From the IMG/VR virus record IMGVR_UViG_3300035670_000145, positions 1 to 64,000 of that record: a stretch of DNA of 64,000 nt. One strand, 5' to 3'. Below the pieces are notes generated by a model. It made no database searches and had not been told where the DNA came from. It saw only the letters and a list, made by a program, of their open reading frames with translations. Positions 18,796-27,808 of the stretch are shown piece by piece; position 1 is the first letter of the stretch; every line of letters starts with the position of its first letter. The position numbers and the translations under genes are program-made. Source of the stretch: a virus.

Positions 18796-19106
18796 ACGAC
18801 GAAACCAATGGAAGAAGCACCAGCGACGGTTTCAAGCATTCGTTTGAACTCTTGGCCATACTGAGTGGCTTCGAGCCCTTTGCCATAAACCTTGCCCTCT
18901 GTAGCTCCAATTTGGATGCCCATTTGAGCAAGTTGAATGGCAATAATGTGAGCAGCAAGATGCTTAACAGCTCGGTCAGTTTGACTGCCAAACACATCAG
19001 CACTTGCGTCTGCTGTTGCCTCGTCGATGGCCCCATTCACAATTCCTGATGGATGAGGGGTGAATTCGGGGAAGCGGTCAAGAAAATTGGCGTAGGTGAC
19101 GGTCAT
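18792..19106 (-). CDS. Head-tail adaptor, DUF4054-like (104 aa)
   Basis: Small helical protein starting MTVTYANFLDRFPEFTPHPS with 'AVKHLAAHIIAIQLAQMG', the pattern of DUF4054/gp6-like adaptors that bind the portal. Two bases separate it from the upstream gene; the stop overlaps the connector start. Confidence 0.75.
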   Translation of the reverse strand: MTVTYANFLDRFPEFTPHPSGIVNGAIDEATADASADVFGSQTDRAVKHLAAHIIAIQLAQMGIQIGATEGKVYGKGLEATQYGQEFKRMLETVAGASSIGFVV

Positions 19107-19108
19107 GA

Positions 19109-19519
19109 TCAGACCTGCCCTGCGCGAATGGCTTCAAGACGCTTGTTAATGGCGTTACGGATGCGCACTCGCCCTTCTGCCTTTTTCCAATCCTGGAGCT
19201 GATCTTCATCGTGCATAATTTCAATCATGCGCAATGCATCAGTAAGAGGCAGTTGAGCGAGCGTGGACACTTTTGTCGGAATGTCCTGCACCGTAGGGGT
19301 GTCTTTCAGCTCTTCAATGGCGCCAATCGCCATGAGACGTTTGACAGTGCCATTGTTGCGTGCCTGAGCCCACTTGGTCTCTGGCACGTCTGAATTTACC
19401 CCTGGACTGAGCTGGATCATCCCAGCATCAGTGATAACACCAAGACCACCTTCGCGAGGCGGGTTTTCGAGGTCGGGGCGATAAGCAATCAACATAGTGT
19501 TCAAAGGAACTGCTTTCAA
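19109..19519 (-). CDS. Conserved head/neck protein of unknown role (136 aa)
   Basis: 136 aa, containing 'GLGVITDAGMIQLSPGVNSD' and a charged helical C-terminus. It sits between the capsid and adaptor genes, where small head proteins are common. No specific function is claimed. Confidence 0.6.
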   Translation of the reverse strand: MKAVPLNTMLIAYRPDLENPPREGGLGVITDAGMIQLSPGVNSDVPETKWAQARNNGTVKRLMAIGAIEELKDTPTVQDIPTKVSTLAQLPLTDALRMIEIMHDEDQLQDWKKAEGRVRIRNAINKRLEAIRAGQV

Positions 19520-19539
19520 GCTTAACGCCCCAATTACGC

Positions 19540-20445
19540 TCAGTTATCCTGCACGTAAATGACGCTCTTGGGATAGTAGAGAGCCACGCCACCAACGCGA
19601 GCATGGGCGGGAACAATGAATTCCAGACCACGCTGCTGGGGCGGGAACAGCTCAAGAGGTTGAGGGATGTGCAGTTGCACCTTGCCGGGATCGCGCTTGT
19701 AGACGACCATGCGGTTTTTGCCAATCGAGCTATTAGCACCGGCGAGCTGGTTAATGGGCTCGACGTTGCGGATGTAGGGATTGGTGCGCAGGAAATATTC
19801 CAGGACGGTCACGTCCGAAGAATCGCTATTGCGGGTGGTGCTCACCTTGTTATAGTCCTCATAAGCCATGAGGATGGTGTCAGGCTCTTCCTTCATTTTC
19901 GAGGCGCTGATGATGGCAGTCACGCCATAGTTCAGCAGCTCGAGCATGTCCTGAGCAGTAGTGCCACTATCAGTGAACCACTTGTCAGCGATGACGAGAT
20001 CAACCGTCGAATTATTGAAGAAGCCGGCCAGGCCCACCGAGGACTCACCGAACATTGCCACTGCTTCAACCTTCTCTTCGTAAGCACGACGAACGGCATT
20101 AGCACGGCGCTGCTCAAGAGCAATGTTTGCCATTTGAGCGGCACGCAGTTCCTGAACGGTGTAGCCAAAGCTGCCCCCGAAAGAGCGAATATTGATGCTC
20201 TTTTCGGTTTGGCTGATGTCGGCACGAGGCAGATCATCGGCGGCGTCAGCAATCAGACGGAATTCACCCGTGGCATCCATGATGCGGTAGGTGAAAGTTT
20301 GTGCACCAGGGCCAGCTTCGCTGGTCACAGGCAGAATAGTAGGGTACTTGATGTCAGCGTAGGTGACTTCAAACACTTGCGGGCGAATGTACTCAAGCTG
20401 ACGCTCAAGAAACAGACCCGCTTCATCCATGCGAAAATCAGACAT
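19540..20445 (-). CDS. Major capsid protein, DUF2184-type HK97 fold (301 aa)
   Basis: 301 aa, no scaffold domain of its own. An N-terminal 'ERQLEYIRPQVFEVTYADI' helix leads to 'SINIRSFGGSFGYTVQELRA', 'EEKVEAVAMFGESSVGLAGF' and a C-terminal 'LEFIVPAHARVGGVALYYPK', which together fit DUF2184 major capsid proteins. It follows the protease-scaffold and decoration genes, the usual order. Confidence 0.9.
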   Translation of the reverse strand: MSDFRMDEAGLFLERQLEYIRPQVFEVTYADIKYPTILPVTSEAGPGAQTFTYRIMDATGEFRLIADAADDLPRADISQTEKSINIRSFGGSFGYTVQELRAAQMANIALEQRRANAVRRAYEEKVEAVAMFGESSVGLAGFFNNSTVDLVIADKWFTDSGTTAQDMLELLNYGVTAIISASKMKEEPDTILMAYEDYNKVSTTRNSDSSDVTVLEYFLRTNPYIRNVEPINQLAGANSSIGKNRMVVYKRDPGKVQLHIPQPLELFPPQQRGLEFIVPAHARVGGVALYYPKSVIYVQDN

Positions 20446-20459
20446 TGGAGGGCCTCCTA

Positions 20460-21020
20460 TCAGGTGTCAGCGGTGAGGGTGAACGAAGGACCGTTCAGCT
20501 CAACGATCGCCAGGCCGGAGCCGGTGACAGAAGTGAGATAACGGGCATTCGACAAGAGAGCAGACTTGTTCGCAATGGCTTCGCCAGTGAACTGACCTGC
20601 ATACTTGACGCCAGTGGCAGTGTGAATGACGCGCACTGCAGTGGCAGGGGTGACATCGCCGTGAACATACACAGCAACAGCGCCTTCATTAGCAACGTTC
20701 AGCACTTGTTCATTCTTCACGCCGGGACGGCTATTGGAGTCAAGAGCGGTCTCGTCCACGTAGGTGAGAACGTTCAGGCCAACAACGGTTTCGCCCGTGT
20801 CGCCGAGAGTCTTAGCAGAATTAGCAACGGTGCCGCCGCTGGCATAAGCAACGACATTGCCGAAAGCAATGACAGCATCCGTCTCGTTGACGTAGGTGCC
20901 AATGGTGTTGTCGCGAATGTCGGACAGTTGGCCTTCCAGGAGGGCGGTCAGCTCAAGAGCGTAGCTCTGCTGAACACCACCTGCAGCAGCCGTGCCCGAA
21001 GGGGTGAAAGTAACGGCCAT
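20460..21020 (-). CDS. Capsid decoration / structural cement protein (186 aa)
   Basis: Beta-rich 186-aa protein between protease-scaffold and capsid genes. 'TLGDTGETVVGLNVLTYVDE' and 'VANEGAVAVYVHGDVTPATA' followed by 'VKYAGQFTGEAIANKSALLS' fit structural cement proteins that bind the capsid surface. No enzymatic motif. Confidence 0.75.
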   Translation of the reverse strand: MAVTFTPSGTAAAGGVQQSYALELTALLEGQLSDIRDNTIGTYVNETDAVIAFGNVVAYASGGTVANSAKTLGDTGETVVGLNVLTYVDETALDSNSRPGVKNEQVLNVANEGAVAVYVHGDVTPATAVRVIHTATGVKYAGQFTGEAIANKSALLSNARYLTSVTGSGLAIVELNGPSFTLTADT

Positions 21021-21023
21021 GGA

Positions 21024-22217
21024 TCAGCGCTCCTTGGAGATGGAAAGAGGAGCCTTCCAAGCATTCTGCAGGCGCTCCATGTAGGAAGCAGGAGCAGAAG
21101 CGGGAGAGGCGATGGAAGCAACGGCTTTGCGCAGCTCGTCAGTGGCAGCCGAATCAGCCCGAGGCAGTTCAGCCAGAGTGTCGAACATGGCTTGCACGTA
21201 ATCGTCGGAACGCTCCGACAGATCAAGAATGTCGCCACGGACTGCTTTAATAGCAGCCTCCATGACTTCACGGGCACTCTTGCCAGAGAAATCAAACTCA
21301 CTGTCCAGAGTGTTGCGAGCTTTGTCGATCAGCGCAACGCGCTCTTCGACCAGCGAGTCGAGATTGATTTCCTTGGCGGAGTCAAGCTCGGCACGTGCAG
21401 CTTCAAGCTCTTGCTCAAGAGCATCGGCGCGACCCTCGGCGGCATCGCACTTGCCCTTCATATCCTTTTGCATGGCATCCATTTCTTCCTTCATTTTGGA
21501 AGCTTCTGCCATCATCTCATCGTATTTCTTTTTCATCATGTCAAGATTTGCCTTGGCATCTTCGCGCTCTTTGGCGATAGATGTTGCAATGCCCTCCGAC
21601 ACTTCAAAAGAAACACCATCGAAATTGACTTGAGCAGTCATGGGTGTGTCCTCGTTATGGAGAATTAAAGACGGATCGGCGGCATCTAGACGATCTAGAT
21701 GAAGCTTCACCTGCGGGCCTGCCCGGCCCCTGCGAACCACTGCAATGTGATTACCGTCGATCATCCGCTGGATGCCGTCGTAATGTTCACCATTGTCCGC
21801 AACGCCAGGCGTGGGGTCAAATTGAACCCTGTAACCAGCGCTAACTTCCTTTGCATCGCCCCGCATGATCCGCTCAATTGCGTCCTTGTCTGTGATGGTC
21901 ATGACGGCACGGACAAAGCCGTTGTCATAAACCACTTCAGTGCCTGAAAAACCGATTTGATAGTCTTTCGTATTGGCGCTATCGAGAAGAGCAGGGGGGT
22001 GCTCGAAAGTTACAGCCTTGCCCGCAAACGAAGCGAGGCTCTCTGGTGAGCCCACTTCTTCCTCGGGACGATATTCACGCCGAACCCCACCGCCCGCATC
22101 GGTGTACATTTGTACGCCAGTGCGAGCAATAGTAGCCCAAGTGCGAAGATAACCCTCGGGGGTTAGTTCGTACTTTTCTATGGGCGCGACATCGTAACGA
22201 AAAGAAGTTTCGCTCAT
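21024..22217 (-). CDS. Prohead protease-scaffold fusion, DUF2213 (397 aa)
   Basis: Residues about 1-180 match DUF2213 prohead proteases: 'GKAVTFEHPPALLDS' with H73 and 'KEVSAGYRVQFDP' with S126 are the likely catalytic pair, and 'HIAVVRRGRAGPQVKLHLD' closes the domain. Residues about 205-300 form a long charged coiled coil (the scaffold), and the C-terminus is helical. The protein would direct capsid assembly and then cleave the scaffold. It is the first gene of the leftward capsid-tail run. Confidence 0.9.
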   Translation of the reverse strand: MSETSFRYDVAPIEKYELTPEGYLRTWATIARTGVQMYTDAGGGVRREYRPEEEVGSPESLASFAGKAVTFEHPPALLDSANTKDYQIGFSGTEVVYDNGFVRAVMTITDKDAIERIMRGDAKEVSAGYRVQFDPTPGVADNGEHYDGIQRMIDGNHIAVVRRGRAGPQVKLHLDRLDAADPSLILHNEDTPMTAQVNFDGVSFEVSEGIATSIAKEREDAKANLDMMKKKYDEMMAEASKMKEEMDAMQKDMKGKCDAAEGRADALEQELEAARAELDSAKEINLDSLVEERVALIDKARNTLDSEFDFSGKSAREVMEAAIKAVRGDILDLSERSDDYVQAMFDTLAELPRADSAATDELRKAVASIASPASAPASYMERLQNAWKAPLSISKER

Positions 22218-22248
22218 ATAAATAAACTAACAATCAAAAGCAATCATG

Positions 22249-22254
22249 TATAAT
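22249..22254 (+). promoter_or_regulatory. Consensus -10 box (TATAAT) in divergent region
   Basis: A perfect TATAAT lies 3 bp before the GTG start of the XRE regulator in the 39-bp gap shared with the protease-scaffold gene. No clear -35 is seen. Transcription from here would begin at or just after the GTG, favouring either leaderless translation or use of the internal ATG at codon 20. Confidence 0.5.
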
Positions 22255-22256
22255 AA

Positions 22257-22574
22257 GTGTTCCAGAAACGAAACACCGTGCGCCTGGTTTCCAGCAAGGT
22301 CAACGCCTTCCGAATGCCTCACCTACAGCGACGCACGCTTGTGGCCAATCGCATAAAAGAGGCTCGCCTTAATAGCGGCTTATCACAAAGAGACGTGGCA
22401 AAAGAGCTGCACATAGGAGCCGCCACTTACTGTCGAATGGAAAAAGCAATGACAGAACCTTCTGCTGTGCAATTGGCAACCCTGAGCGGTCTCTATGGTC
22501 TATCTGTACTATGGCTGCTGGGAATGCCCAGCTTTGTTGTCAATGCGGCTCAGTCTTCGTCGTCTTCGTCTTGA
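22257..22574 (+). CDS. XRE-family transcription regulator (105 aa)
   Basis: Helix-turn-helix of the Cro/C1 type at residues about 32-75: 'LVANRIKEARLNSGLSQRDV' then 'AATYCRMEKAMTEPSAVQLA'. GTG start; the ATG at codon 20 (MPHLQRR) is an alternative. The last residues are a run of six Ser, antisense to the acidic tail of the convergent gene, with which it overlaps by 25 bp. It is divergent from the capsid operon and probably controls it, or itself, as a late or repressor-like regulator. Confidence 0.85.
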   Translation: MFQKRNTVRLVSSKVNAFRMPHLQRRTLVANRIKEARLNSGLSQRDVAKELHIGAATYCRMEKAMTEPSAVQLATLSGLYGLSVLWLLGMPSFVVNAAQSSSSSS

Positions 22575-22861
22575 ATGGAGCGAATTTGCTCTTCTACTCC
22601 TTCCATGACATATGCCTTGGCGATTGCCTCCGCCTCAAAAGTAAGCATCTTCACGGGCTCAAAATGCTCGTCCGGCTTTTCGTAGAAGCTTTCCACGAAA
22701 ATATGCGTTTCGTCAAGGCGACCATTCTTGAAATGTTGCCTTTCGACCAAGCGCCAATGAGAAGTGCTGCGATGCTCATGGGCCGAAAGAATGGCCAGAG
22801 CTTTCAAAACGCCAATGCCGTCTTCTTCTTCCTCTTCAATCACGCGCACATATTCGCTCAT
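22550..22861 (-). CDS. Acidic protein of unknown function (103 aa)
   Basis: 103 aa, acidic at both ends (VIEEEEEDG near the start, EDEDDED at the end), ATG at 22861. The 3' end overlaps the convergent regulator. No family recognised. Confidence 0.6.
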   Translation of the reverse strand: MSEYVRVIEEEEEDGIGVLKALAILSAHEHRSTSHWRLVERQHFKNGRLDETHIFVESFYEKPDEHFEPVKMLTFEAEAIAKAYVMEGVEEQIRSIQDEDDED

Positions 22862-22888
22862 TGGTCCCTTTTGCGGCTTTCCACCATC

Positions 22889-23563
22889 TTAACGGTCGGC
22901 CTTCGGGATGCACTTCCGCCCTCTCTGGTGTTGTTTCATGTTCCCCATGGTGCCCTTGATTTGAGCACCACACCTATTGCATGTTCTTGCCACTTTCCCT
23001 TTTTCCTTATTCAACCACGCATTCATTTCTTTGTTGCGAGCTTTTGCTCTTTCACTGGAAGCTGCGCGTGCTTCATCCGAAGATAATGGATGATTGCCTT
23101 CTTCTCGCCACCTTTGCTGTGTTTCTTTGGTCGCCTTTGAAATCTTTTGACGCCCTTCTTGAGAAATGGTCCAACCTTCTGCGATACGCCTTTTCATCTG
23201 TTGAGAAAGGAAAGCTCTTCCTTCTGGAGTTTTGGTCCAGTTGTGCTCGCTAAGAACACGCCTGAGCCTTTCAAATTTGCGCGAGTTCATCCGAGGATCG
23301 CGCTTGGACATGCAAAGCAATGCCGCAACCGTTCCTTGACATGGAAACATTTTGAACAAGAGGCGATGGGCAATCCAATGCTCCCTCAACGTAAGAGGAA
23401 CAATTTTCTTGTTTTCTTTCCTGTCGCTCCAAAAGCAAATAGGAAAGTAATGATGCCATTCGTATTTTTGGTTTAGGTCTAAATTGTCTTCCGCCCTTTC
23501 TTTTGCCCTTTCGATCAAGCGAACATACGCCTGCCTATAATCCATCTTGCTTCTGTCGCTCAA
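22889..23563 (-). CDS. HNH-type homing endonuclease (224 aa)
   Basis: Residues 34-70 (EWHHYFPICFWSDRKENKKI, then 'LTLREHWIAHRLLFKMF') match the HNH-like core of phage homing endonucleases. A basic middle region ('GRQKISKATKETQQRWREEG') resembles DNA-binding NUMOD-like repeats, and the C-terminus carries CNRCG and a final Cys/His-rich part that could bind zinc. It is a selfish element in the accessory block, and its start overlaps the next gene's end. Confidence 0.85.
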   Translation of the reverse strand: MSDRSKMDYRQAYVRLIERAKERAEDNLDLNQKYEWHHYFPICFWSDRKENKKIVPLTLREHWIAHRLLFKMFPCQGTVAALLCMSKRDPRMNSRKFERLRRVLSEHNWTKTPEGRAFLSQQMKRRIAEGWTISQEGRQKISKATKETQQRWREEGNHPLSSDEARAASSERAKARNKEMNAWLNKEKGKVARTCNRCGAQIKGTMGNMKQHQRGRKCIPKADR

Positions 23564-24101
23564 CTCGCTCGATTATAGAGCGAGCCCACTTCTCTCCACT
23601 CTTCCCGCCCCATAGCAGCATTGATACGAATCCCGCATCATCTTCCCCTCCAGCGAAATTTTTGCGATGTCTCGAAAAGAACGCCGCCATGCGCTTGATG
23701 GTTTCATAGCTCACTGCTTCTCCATTGGCCAGGCTCGTAGCCCTTGCCACGCCGCTGCCAATGCCTTCTTTGCCGGCTTCTTGCGTGGTCAAGCCACCTT
23801 TGCCATGCTTCTTGCGAAGCTCAAGCCCGCGACGCGCTGCAGATCGCACTGACGATGGAGGGGAAAATGATTCGGCGTCTTCTTTGTCCTCTTTTTCTGT
23901 AGCCAGCTCATTCATGAAGGCCATATAGTATTCGTCGCCCATGTCCTTTTTAGGCTTGCGAGACAGGCCAGCTTCGGACAGGGCAATTGCGAGAGCCCGT
24001 TGAGCGCTTTTCACTGTTTCGCCGCTGCTGCTTTTCAGCTTGCCAGCTTGGAATTCGCGCATGACAAAAGCCACTTTGGCTTGCTTTTCTTTCGCTGTCA
24101 T
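23535..24101 (-). CDS. Phage protein with DUF6496-like and conserved C-terminal domains
   Basis: N-terminal residues 1-50 ('KVAFVMREFQAGKLKSSSGE', then 'AQRALAIALSEAGLSRK') fit the DUF6496-type segment found in many phage structural proteins. Residues about 85-185 ('SAARRGLELRKKHGKGGLTT', 'MLLWGGKSGEKWARSIIERV') form a second domain often fused to portal or head proteins. Function unknown; position between head genes suggests a virion-linked role. Confidence 0.65.
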   Translation of the reverse strand: MTAKEKQAKVAFVMREFQAGKLKSSSGETVKSAQRALAIALSEAGLSRKPKKDMGDEYYMAFMNELATEKEDKEDAESFSPPSSVRSAARRGLELRKKHGKGGLTTQEAGKEGIGSGVARATSLANGEAVSYETIKRMAAFFSRHRKNFAGGEDDAGFVSMLLWGGKSGEKWARSIIERVERQKQDGL

Positions 24102-24121
24102 GGCAATGGTTTTCTTTTAGT

Positions 24122-24847
24122 TTAGGGGCCGAAGAACTGAATGGGAGCAGTTTCAATGGTCATGCCATGCCACACTTTGTCTCGATGGAGAACGAGGGCT
24201 GTCATGATGCGCTCGGCCAAGAAAGAAATGTAGCGGCAGTTATAGCCTTCAATTTGCATAATTTTCTCTTTCCCATCGTCCCATATCGGCCACATGCAAT
24301 CAAGAAGCGTTTGCATAAATTGACAGTAAAGCTGATGAGGGCCGCGAGCCATGATGTGACCATAAAAAACCTTTTGCTCAAAGGCGGCTTCTAGATTTTC
24401 CCTCGAGAGAGGCAGCTCTCCTCTGTCTGCAGCGGCCAGCGCTTGATCAATTCCATCCATTCCTTTATGCCCGCCTGCGTATTGTTCGGCCACTGAACAG
24501 TGAAAATACTCTGGTTCTGGAATATACAGCACAGACGGCGATGACGGCTCCAAGCCATCGTCTCTCCATTTACGCCTGTATTGAGCATTGCCAATGAAAT
24601 CATAAGGCGAATTATTGACAATCCAGTAAATGCCAGTCAGTTCAGACCACCATTTATTCAGTTCGGAAATACTGCGCCCTTGATTATCAAGAATCCATCC
24701 ACTATGCGCCAAGTCAATTTGATCATAAACGCTCAACTTTTCAGCTCCTAATCGCATTCGATGCATCGTTGCAAGTGTGTCATAGCGAGGCAAATTATCG
24801 CCATGACACATCACATAAAGATGGTGGTTTTTAGCCTGCGTAGACAT
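24122..24847 (-). CDS. DUF4422-type glycosyltransferase (241 aa)
   Basis: 'SELNKWWSELTGIYWIVNNS' and 'YDFIGNAQYRRKW' match DUF4422, a family of predicted glycosyltransferases in capsule and LPS gene clusters. It overlaps the GT32-like gene by 17 bp. No signal peptide; a cytoplasmic enzyme. Donor and acceptor unknown. Confidence 0.8.
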   Translation of the reverse strand: MSTQAKNHHLYVMCHGDNLPRYDTLATMHRMRLGAEKLSVYDQIDLAHSGWILDNQGRSISELNKWWSELTGIYWIVNNSPYDFIGNAQYRRKWRDDGLEPSSPSVLYIPEPEYFHCSVAEQYAGGHKGMDGIDQALAAADRGELPLSRENLEAAFEQKVFYGHIMARGPHQLYCQFMQTLLDCMWPIWDDGKEKIMQIEGYNCRYISFLAERIMTALVLHRDKVWHGMTIETAPIQFFGP

Positions 24848-25541
24848 TGCGAGCGGCCCAAAGTTCGTTGTAATTATTCACTCCTTTAGCCCCTACTCCC
24901 GTTAAGTCACCACCGCCAGAAGGCTTACTCCAGGCCATGATCGTTCCATCGGGAAGAACAAATGCCCTATTCTTTTGCTCGTGCGTGGGGGTCAGCTCAA
25001 GATAGTCGCCATAGACAAAGTCCGACTGTCCCTTGTTAATTGCAAGTGCCTCTCCCAAGAGCGTGGGGCCAGTGGGACACAATGGGGTGATGCCATAGTA
25101 TTGCTCGTGGCAATTTTTGACAATCAGCCCAATGGCAGTGACCAATGCAGGATTGTTGGGCTGCGAATAAAGAACCGTCGTAGCACAGGCCCAAGAGGTG
25201 AAGCTAAACCGTTGAATGTCACGAAAAGCCAGCATCTTAATTCGTGGCCCAATCTCCACTGGATTGACCACCCTGATGGCAATGTCAAAATACCATCCGC
25301 CCAGCTTGTTCAGCAAGCAAAATCGACCCAAATCGGCTTTGTACGAATAGGGCTTGAGCGTGTCATAAGCCCAAAGCACTTCCGTGCCGTAATTGTCGGC
25401 AATAAATTGTCTCAGGCTTTCTTTGTTGTAGACGGTGTGGTTCGCGCTAGGAAACGCAGTTTTAACAGTGCCCGTGGCATGTTGGAGAAACGGCGAAAGC
25501 TCATCGCTTACGTCGCTCAGAAAGATTTGCGAGATTTCCAT
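24831..25541 (-). CDS. GT32-like glycosyltransferase with altered DXD motif (236 aa)
   Basis: Start chosen at ATG 25541 (MEISQIFLSDVSDELSPFLQ), 2 bp after the upstream stop. 'SYKADLGRFCLLNKLGGWYF' followed by D-I-A-I-R (residues 67-90) is the nucleotide-sugar site of the 'Gly_transf_sug'/GT32 family. The second Asp of the DXD motif is Ala (D86-I-A88), so metal binding may be changed. Forms an operon with the two flanking glycosyltransferases. Confidence 0.8.
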   Translation of the reverse strand: MEISQIFLSDVSDELSPFLQHATGTVKTAFPSANHTVYNKESLRQFIADNYGTEVLWAYDTLKPYSYKADLGRFCLLNKLGGWYFDIAIRVVNPVEIGPRIKMLAFRDIQRFSFTSWACATTVLYSQPNNPALVTAIGLIVKNCHEQYYGITPLCPTGPTLLGEALAINKGQSDFVYGDYLELTPTHEQKNRAFVLPDGTIMAWSKPSGGGDLTGVGAKGVNNYNELWAARNVYAG

Positions 25542-25543
25542 GG

Positions 25544-26767
25544 TCAAGCGATGCGAGCGGGAGTGCCAAAACCTTTGAACTCTACAGGAGCTTCCTTTTG
25601 TTCTAGCGTTTTCTTCACGATGCCTAGCATTTGCTTTTGCACAAAAGGCCAAGTGAAGGGCTCTTGATGGATGCGTTCATGGCACCACTCTCCAGCCATT
25701 TGCAGTTCTTCCCGATTGTGGTAATAATGGTCCAAGATATTGGCCAGCTCTGAAGGAGATGGCTGTCCGCGTTCAAGGCCATAGTTCCTATCGGTTTCCC
25801 AGCTCTCAACGGGAATTCGCTTCACGCCATCGAAAATCTCTTTCAAGCTTGTGTGATCAGGCACCACTTGCGCCACGCCAGTAGCAGCGTGCTCAGTATT
25901 CACAAGCCCCCATCCCTCGCCAATGCAAGTGTTCACTCCTACGTCACAAGCGTTGTACACCTTGTTCAGTTGTTCAACGGGAAGGCAGTTATGGGTTGAA
26001 AATTGCGGACTGGTCAGAATGAGCTTGCCGGTGGCATCGTAACCCTCGTCTCTGGCCACACGCTTGAACAGCGGAACAAGCTCCCACCCCATGTCCTTGC
26101 TGCCCATATTGAGCCAAAGTCGAGCATCGGGCTTGTCCTTGGCAAATTTTATAAAGCCTTTAATTGTCAAGTCAATGCGCTTGCGCGGTTGATTCCTGTT
26201 GCCGTTGAAGACAATAAATACGTCTCCTGGCACTCCAAGCTCCTTACGGCATTCTTGCTTATCAATGGGAAAAAAATGAGAAAAATTGGTGCCGTGGCCA
26301 ACTGTGTACACATGTTTGTCGTAGCCAATTTTCTTGATTTCTTCTTTTGCAAACTGTGTGTAAGTGATGAGCGTATCCCACTTGTCAATCGCAGGAAGCA
26401 GCCCCGGAAACAATCCATAGGAATCAATGGGAGTGTAAATAGCAGTTTTGAAGCCAATGCTCTCTTTGAACGGAGCAATCTTGTCCATCAGACCAATTGC
26501 CACCCAAATATCGTTTACGACAAATACAAGGTCAGGCTTGATAATCTGCACAAGCTCTCCAATGCGATGAGAGCCGAACGGATCAGAGCCATGAGCCATG
26601 GCTGGATACATGCGGCAATGCTGCTGCATTTCGTTTGGGTCGCCATGCCAATTCACTGCCAAGGCATGCACTTCATGCTCTGCTGCCATTGCGGGAATCA
26701 AATATTCGGCCACTCGCCCGAATCCCGTTTGCACTCCAACGTCGCCGCAATAAAGAATGGTAGCCAC
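25544..26767 (-). CDS. GT4-family glycosyltransferase (407 aa)
   Basis: A GT-B protein. 'DVGVQTGFGRVAEYLIPAMA' is the N-terminal loop, 'FNGNRNQPRKRIDLTIKGFI' the linker at the start of the second domain, and 'GEGWGLVNTEHAATG' the donor-binding motif with the conserved Glu pair. Full length for the family. First gene of the leftward glycosyltransferase operon; it shares a 69-bp divergent gap with the FAD-dependent gene. Confidence 0.9.
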   Translation of the reverse strand: MATILYCGDVGVQTGFGRVAEYLIPAMAAEHEVHALAVNWHGDPNEMQQHCRMYPAMAHGSDPFGSHRIGELVQIIKPDLVFVVNDIWVAIGLMDKIAPFKESIGFKTAIYTPIDSYGLFPGLLPAIDKWDTLITYTQFAKEEIKKIGYDKHVYTVGHGTNFSHFFPIDKQECRKELGVPGDVFIVFNGNRNQPRKRIDLTIKGFIKFAKDKPDARLWLNMGSKDMGWELVPLFKRVARDEGYDATGKLILTSPQFSTHNCLPVEQLNKVYNACDVGVNTCIGEGWGLVNTEHAATGVAQVVPDHTSLKEIFDGVKRIPVESWETDRNYGLERGQPSPSELANILDHYYHNREELQMAGEWCHERIHQEPFTWPFVQKQMLGIVKKTLEQKEAPVEFKGFGTPARIA

Positions 26768-26836
26768 GAAAATTTTGAGACTGGCCTCATCTTAGGGACG
26801 CTTTTAGACTGTGACAAAGGCTAGGGCGGTGCGGCA

Positions 26837-27808
26837 ATGAAGGTGGCGATCATCGGAGCAGGATGGGTGGGGTGTCATTTGGCCTTAAGTTTGAGCAGCG
26901 ATTATGAAGTGGTGCTTTTCGATCCGTTTCCATTCAAGGGCGCGTCACTCCTAAATCAAAACCGCCTTCACATGGGCTATCACTATGCCCGAAACCATGC
27001 CACTAGAGAACTGTGTCAAAACACCTTTAATGCCTTCATGCGTGACTACGGTTTTCTAACGGAAACAGTGGAGAACAATCTCTATGCCGTGCCAAGCGAA
27101 GAAAGTTTACTGGATGCGAAGACAGTGGAAACCATTTTCCCTCCATTGTCATGGCACCACGAGAGAATGGAAGCTCCGTTCCTGCGTGACACTGAAATGG
27201 TTTGGCGCACACAAGAACGATATATTTGTCCCTTAAAAACTAAAGAATTTATGCTGCAGCAATTGTCCCCTGTGCTACGCCGCGAACGCATTAGCAAGGC
27301 GCAATTACCGGCCTTGCAGCGAGACTGTTCACTGATCATTGACTGTACAAACAATACCTTGCTACGTCCTCGCACTAATGAATATTTTGAAGCGGTGGCG
27401 ATGTTCATTTATGACATCGTAAAACCACTTCCGTTTGGAGCACTTACTTATATTGATGGCCCTCTCTTCTCCATTTACCCCTTCCACGGCGGCACCATTT
27501 CTTTGAGCCATGTGGTACATAGCGTCATCCATTCGTCTGTCGTACCCATTGCTTCAGATGATGTCAAGGACGACGGCGAAGCAAGGCGCCAGGCAGAGCT
27601 TCACGCTCGCCTTTACTGGCCAAGTTTTTCAGACCACCTCTCATTCTCAAAAACAGTGTATTCGACAAAGAGCAAACGCTCCAATGCAAGCGCCTACAGA
27701 GCCCCTCTGTTCAAGCAAAATGACAATGTGCTTTCGTGTTTCACTGGCAAAATTCAAGGCATCTATTTGATAGAAGCCAAGGCCCGAGAAGTGCTGGCTG
27801 GCTTGTAA
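26837..27808 (+). CDS. FAD/NAD(P)-binding oxidoreductase (323 aa)
   Basis: N-terminal Rossmann motif GAGWVG (MKVAIIGAGWVGCHLALSLS) and 'SLLNQNRLHMGYHYARNHAT', a pattern of FAD-dependent amine/sugar oxidoreductases found in surface-glycan clusters. The only rightward gene in this block; its 3' end overlaps the convergent isomerase-like gene by 46 bp. Substrate unknown; a nucleotide sugar or amino sugar is likely from context. Confidence 0.75.
   Translation: MKVAIIGAGWVGCHLALSLSSDYEVVLFDPFPFKGASLLNQNRLHMGYHYARNHATRELCQNTFNAFMRDYGFLTETVENNLYAVPSEESLLDAKTVETIFPPLSWHHERMEAPFLRDTEMVWRTQERYICPLKTKEFMLQQLSPVLRRERISKAQLPALQRDCSLIIDCTNNTLLRPRTNEYFEAVAMFIYDIVKPLPFGALTYIDGPLFSIYPFHGGTISLSHVVHSVIHSSVVPIASDDVKDDGEARRQAELHARLYWPSFSDHLSFSKTVYSTKSKRSNASAYRAPLFKQNDNVLSCFTGKIQGIYLIEAKAREVLAGL

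Noticed and set aside
19603-21668. Two long rightward open frames (312 and 407 codons) opposite capsid, decoration and protease genes
   Set aside because: They are antisense to well-supported structural genes, have no recognised domain and reflect codon bias of the real genes.
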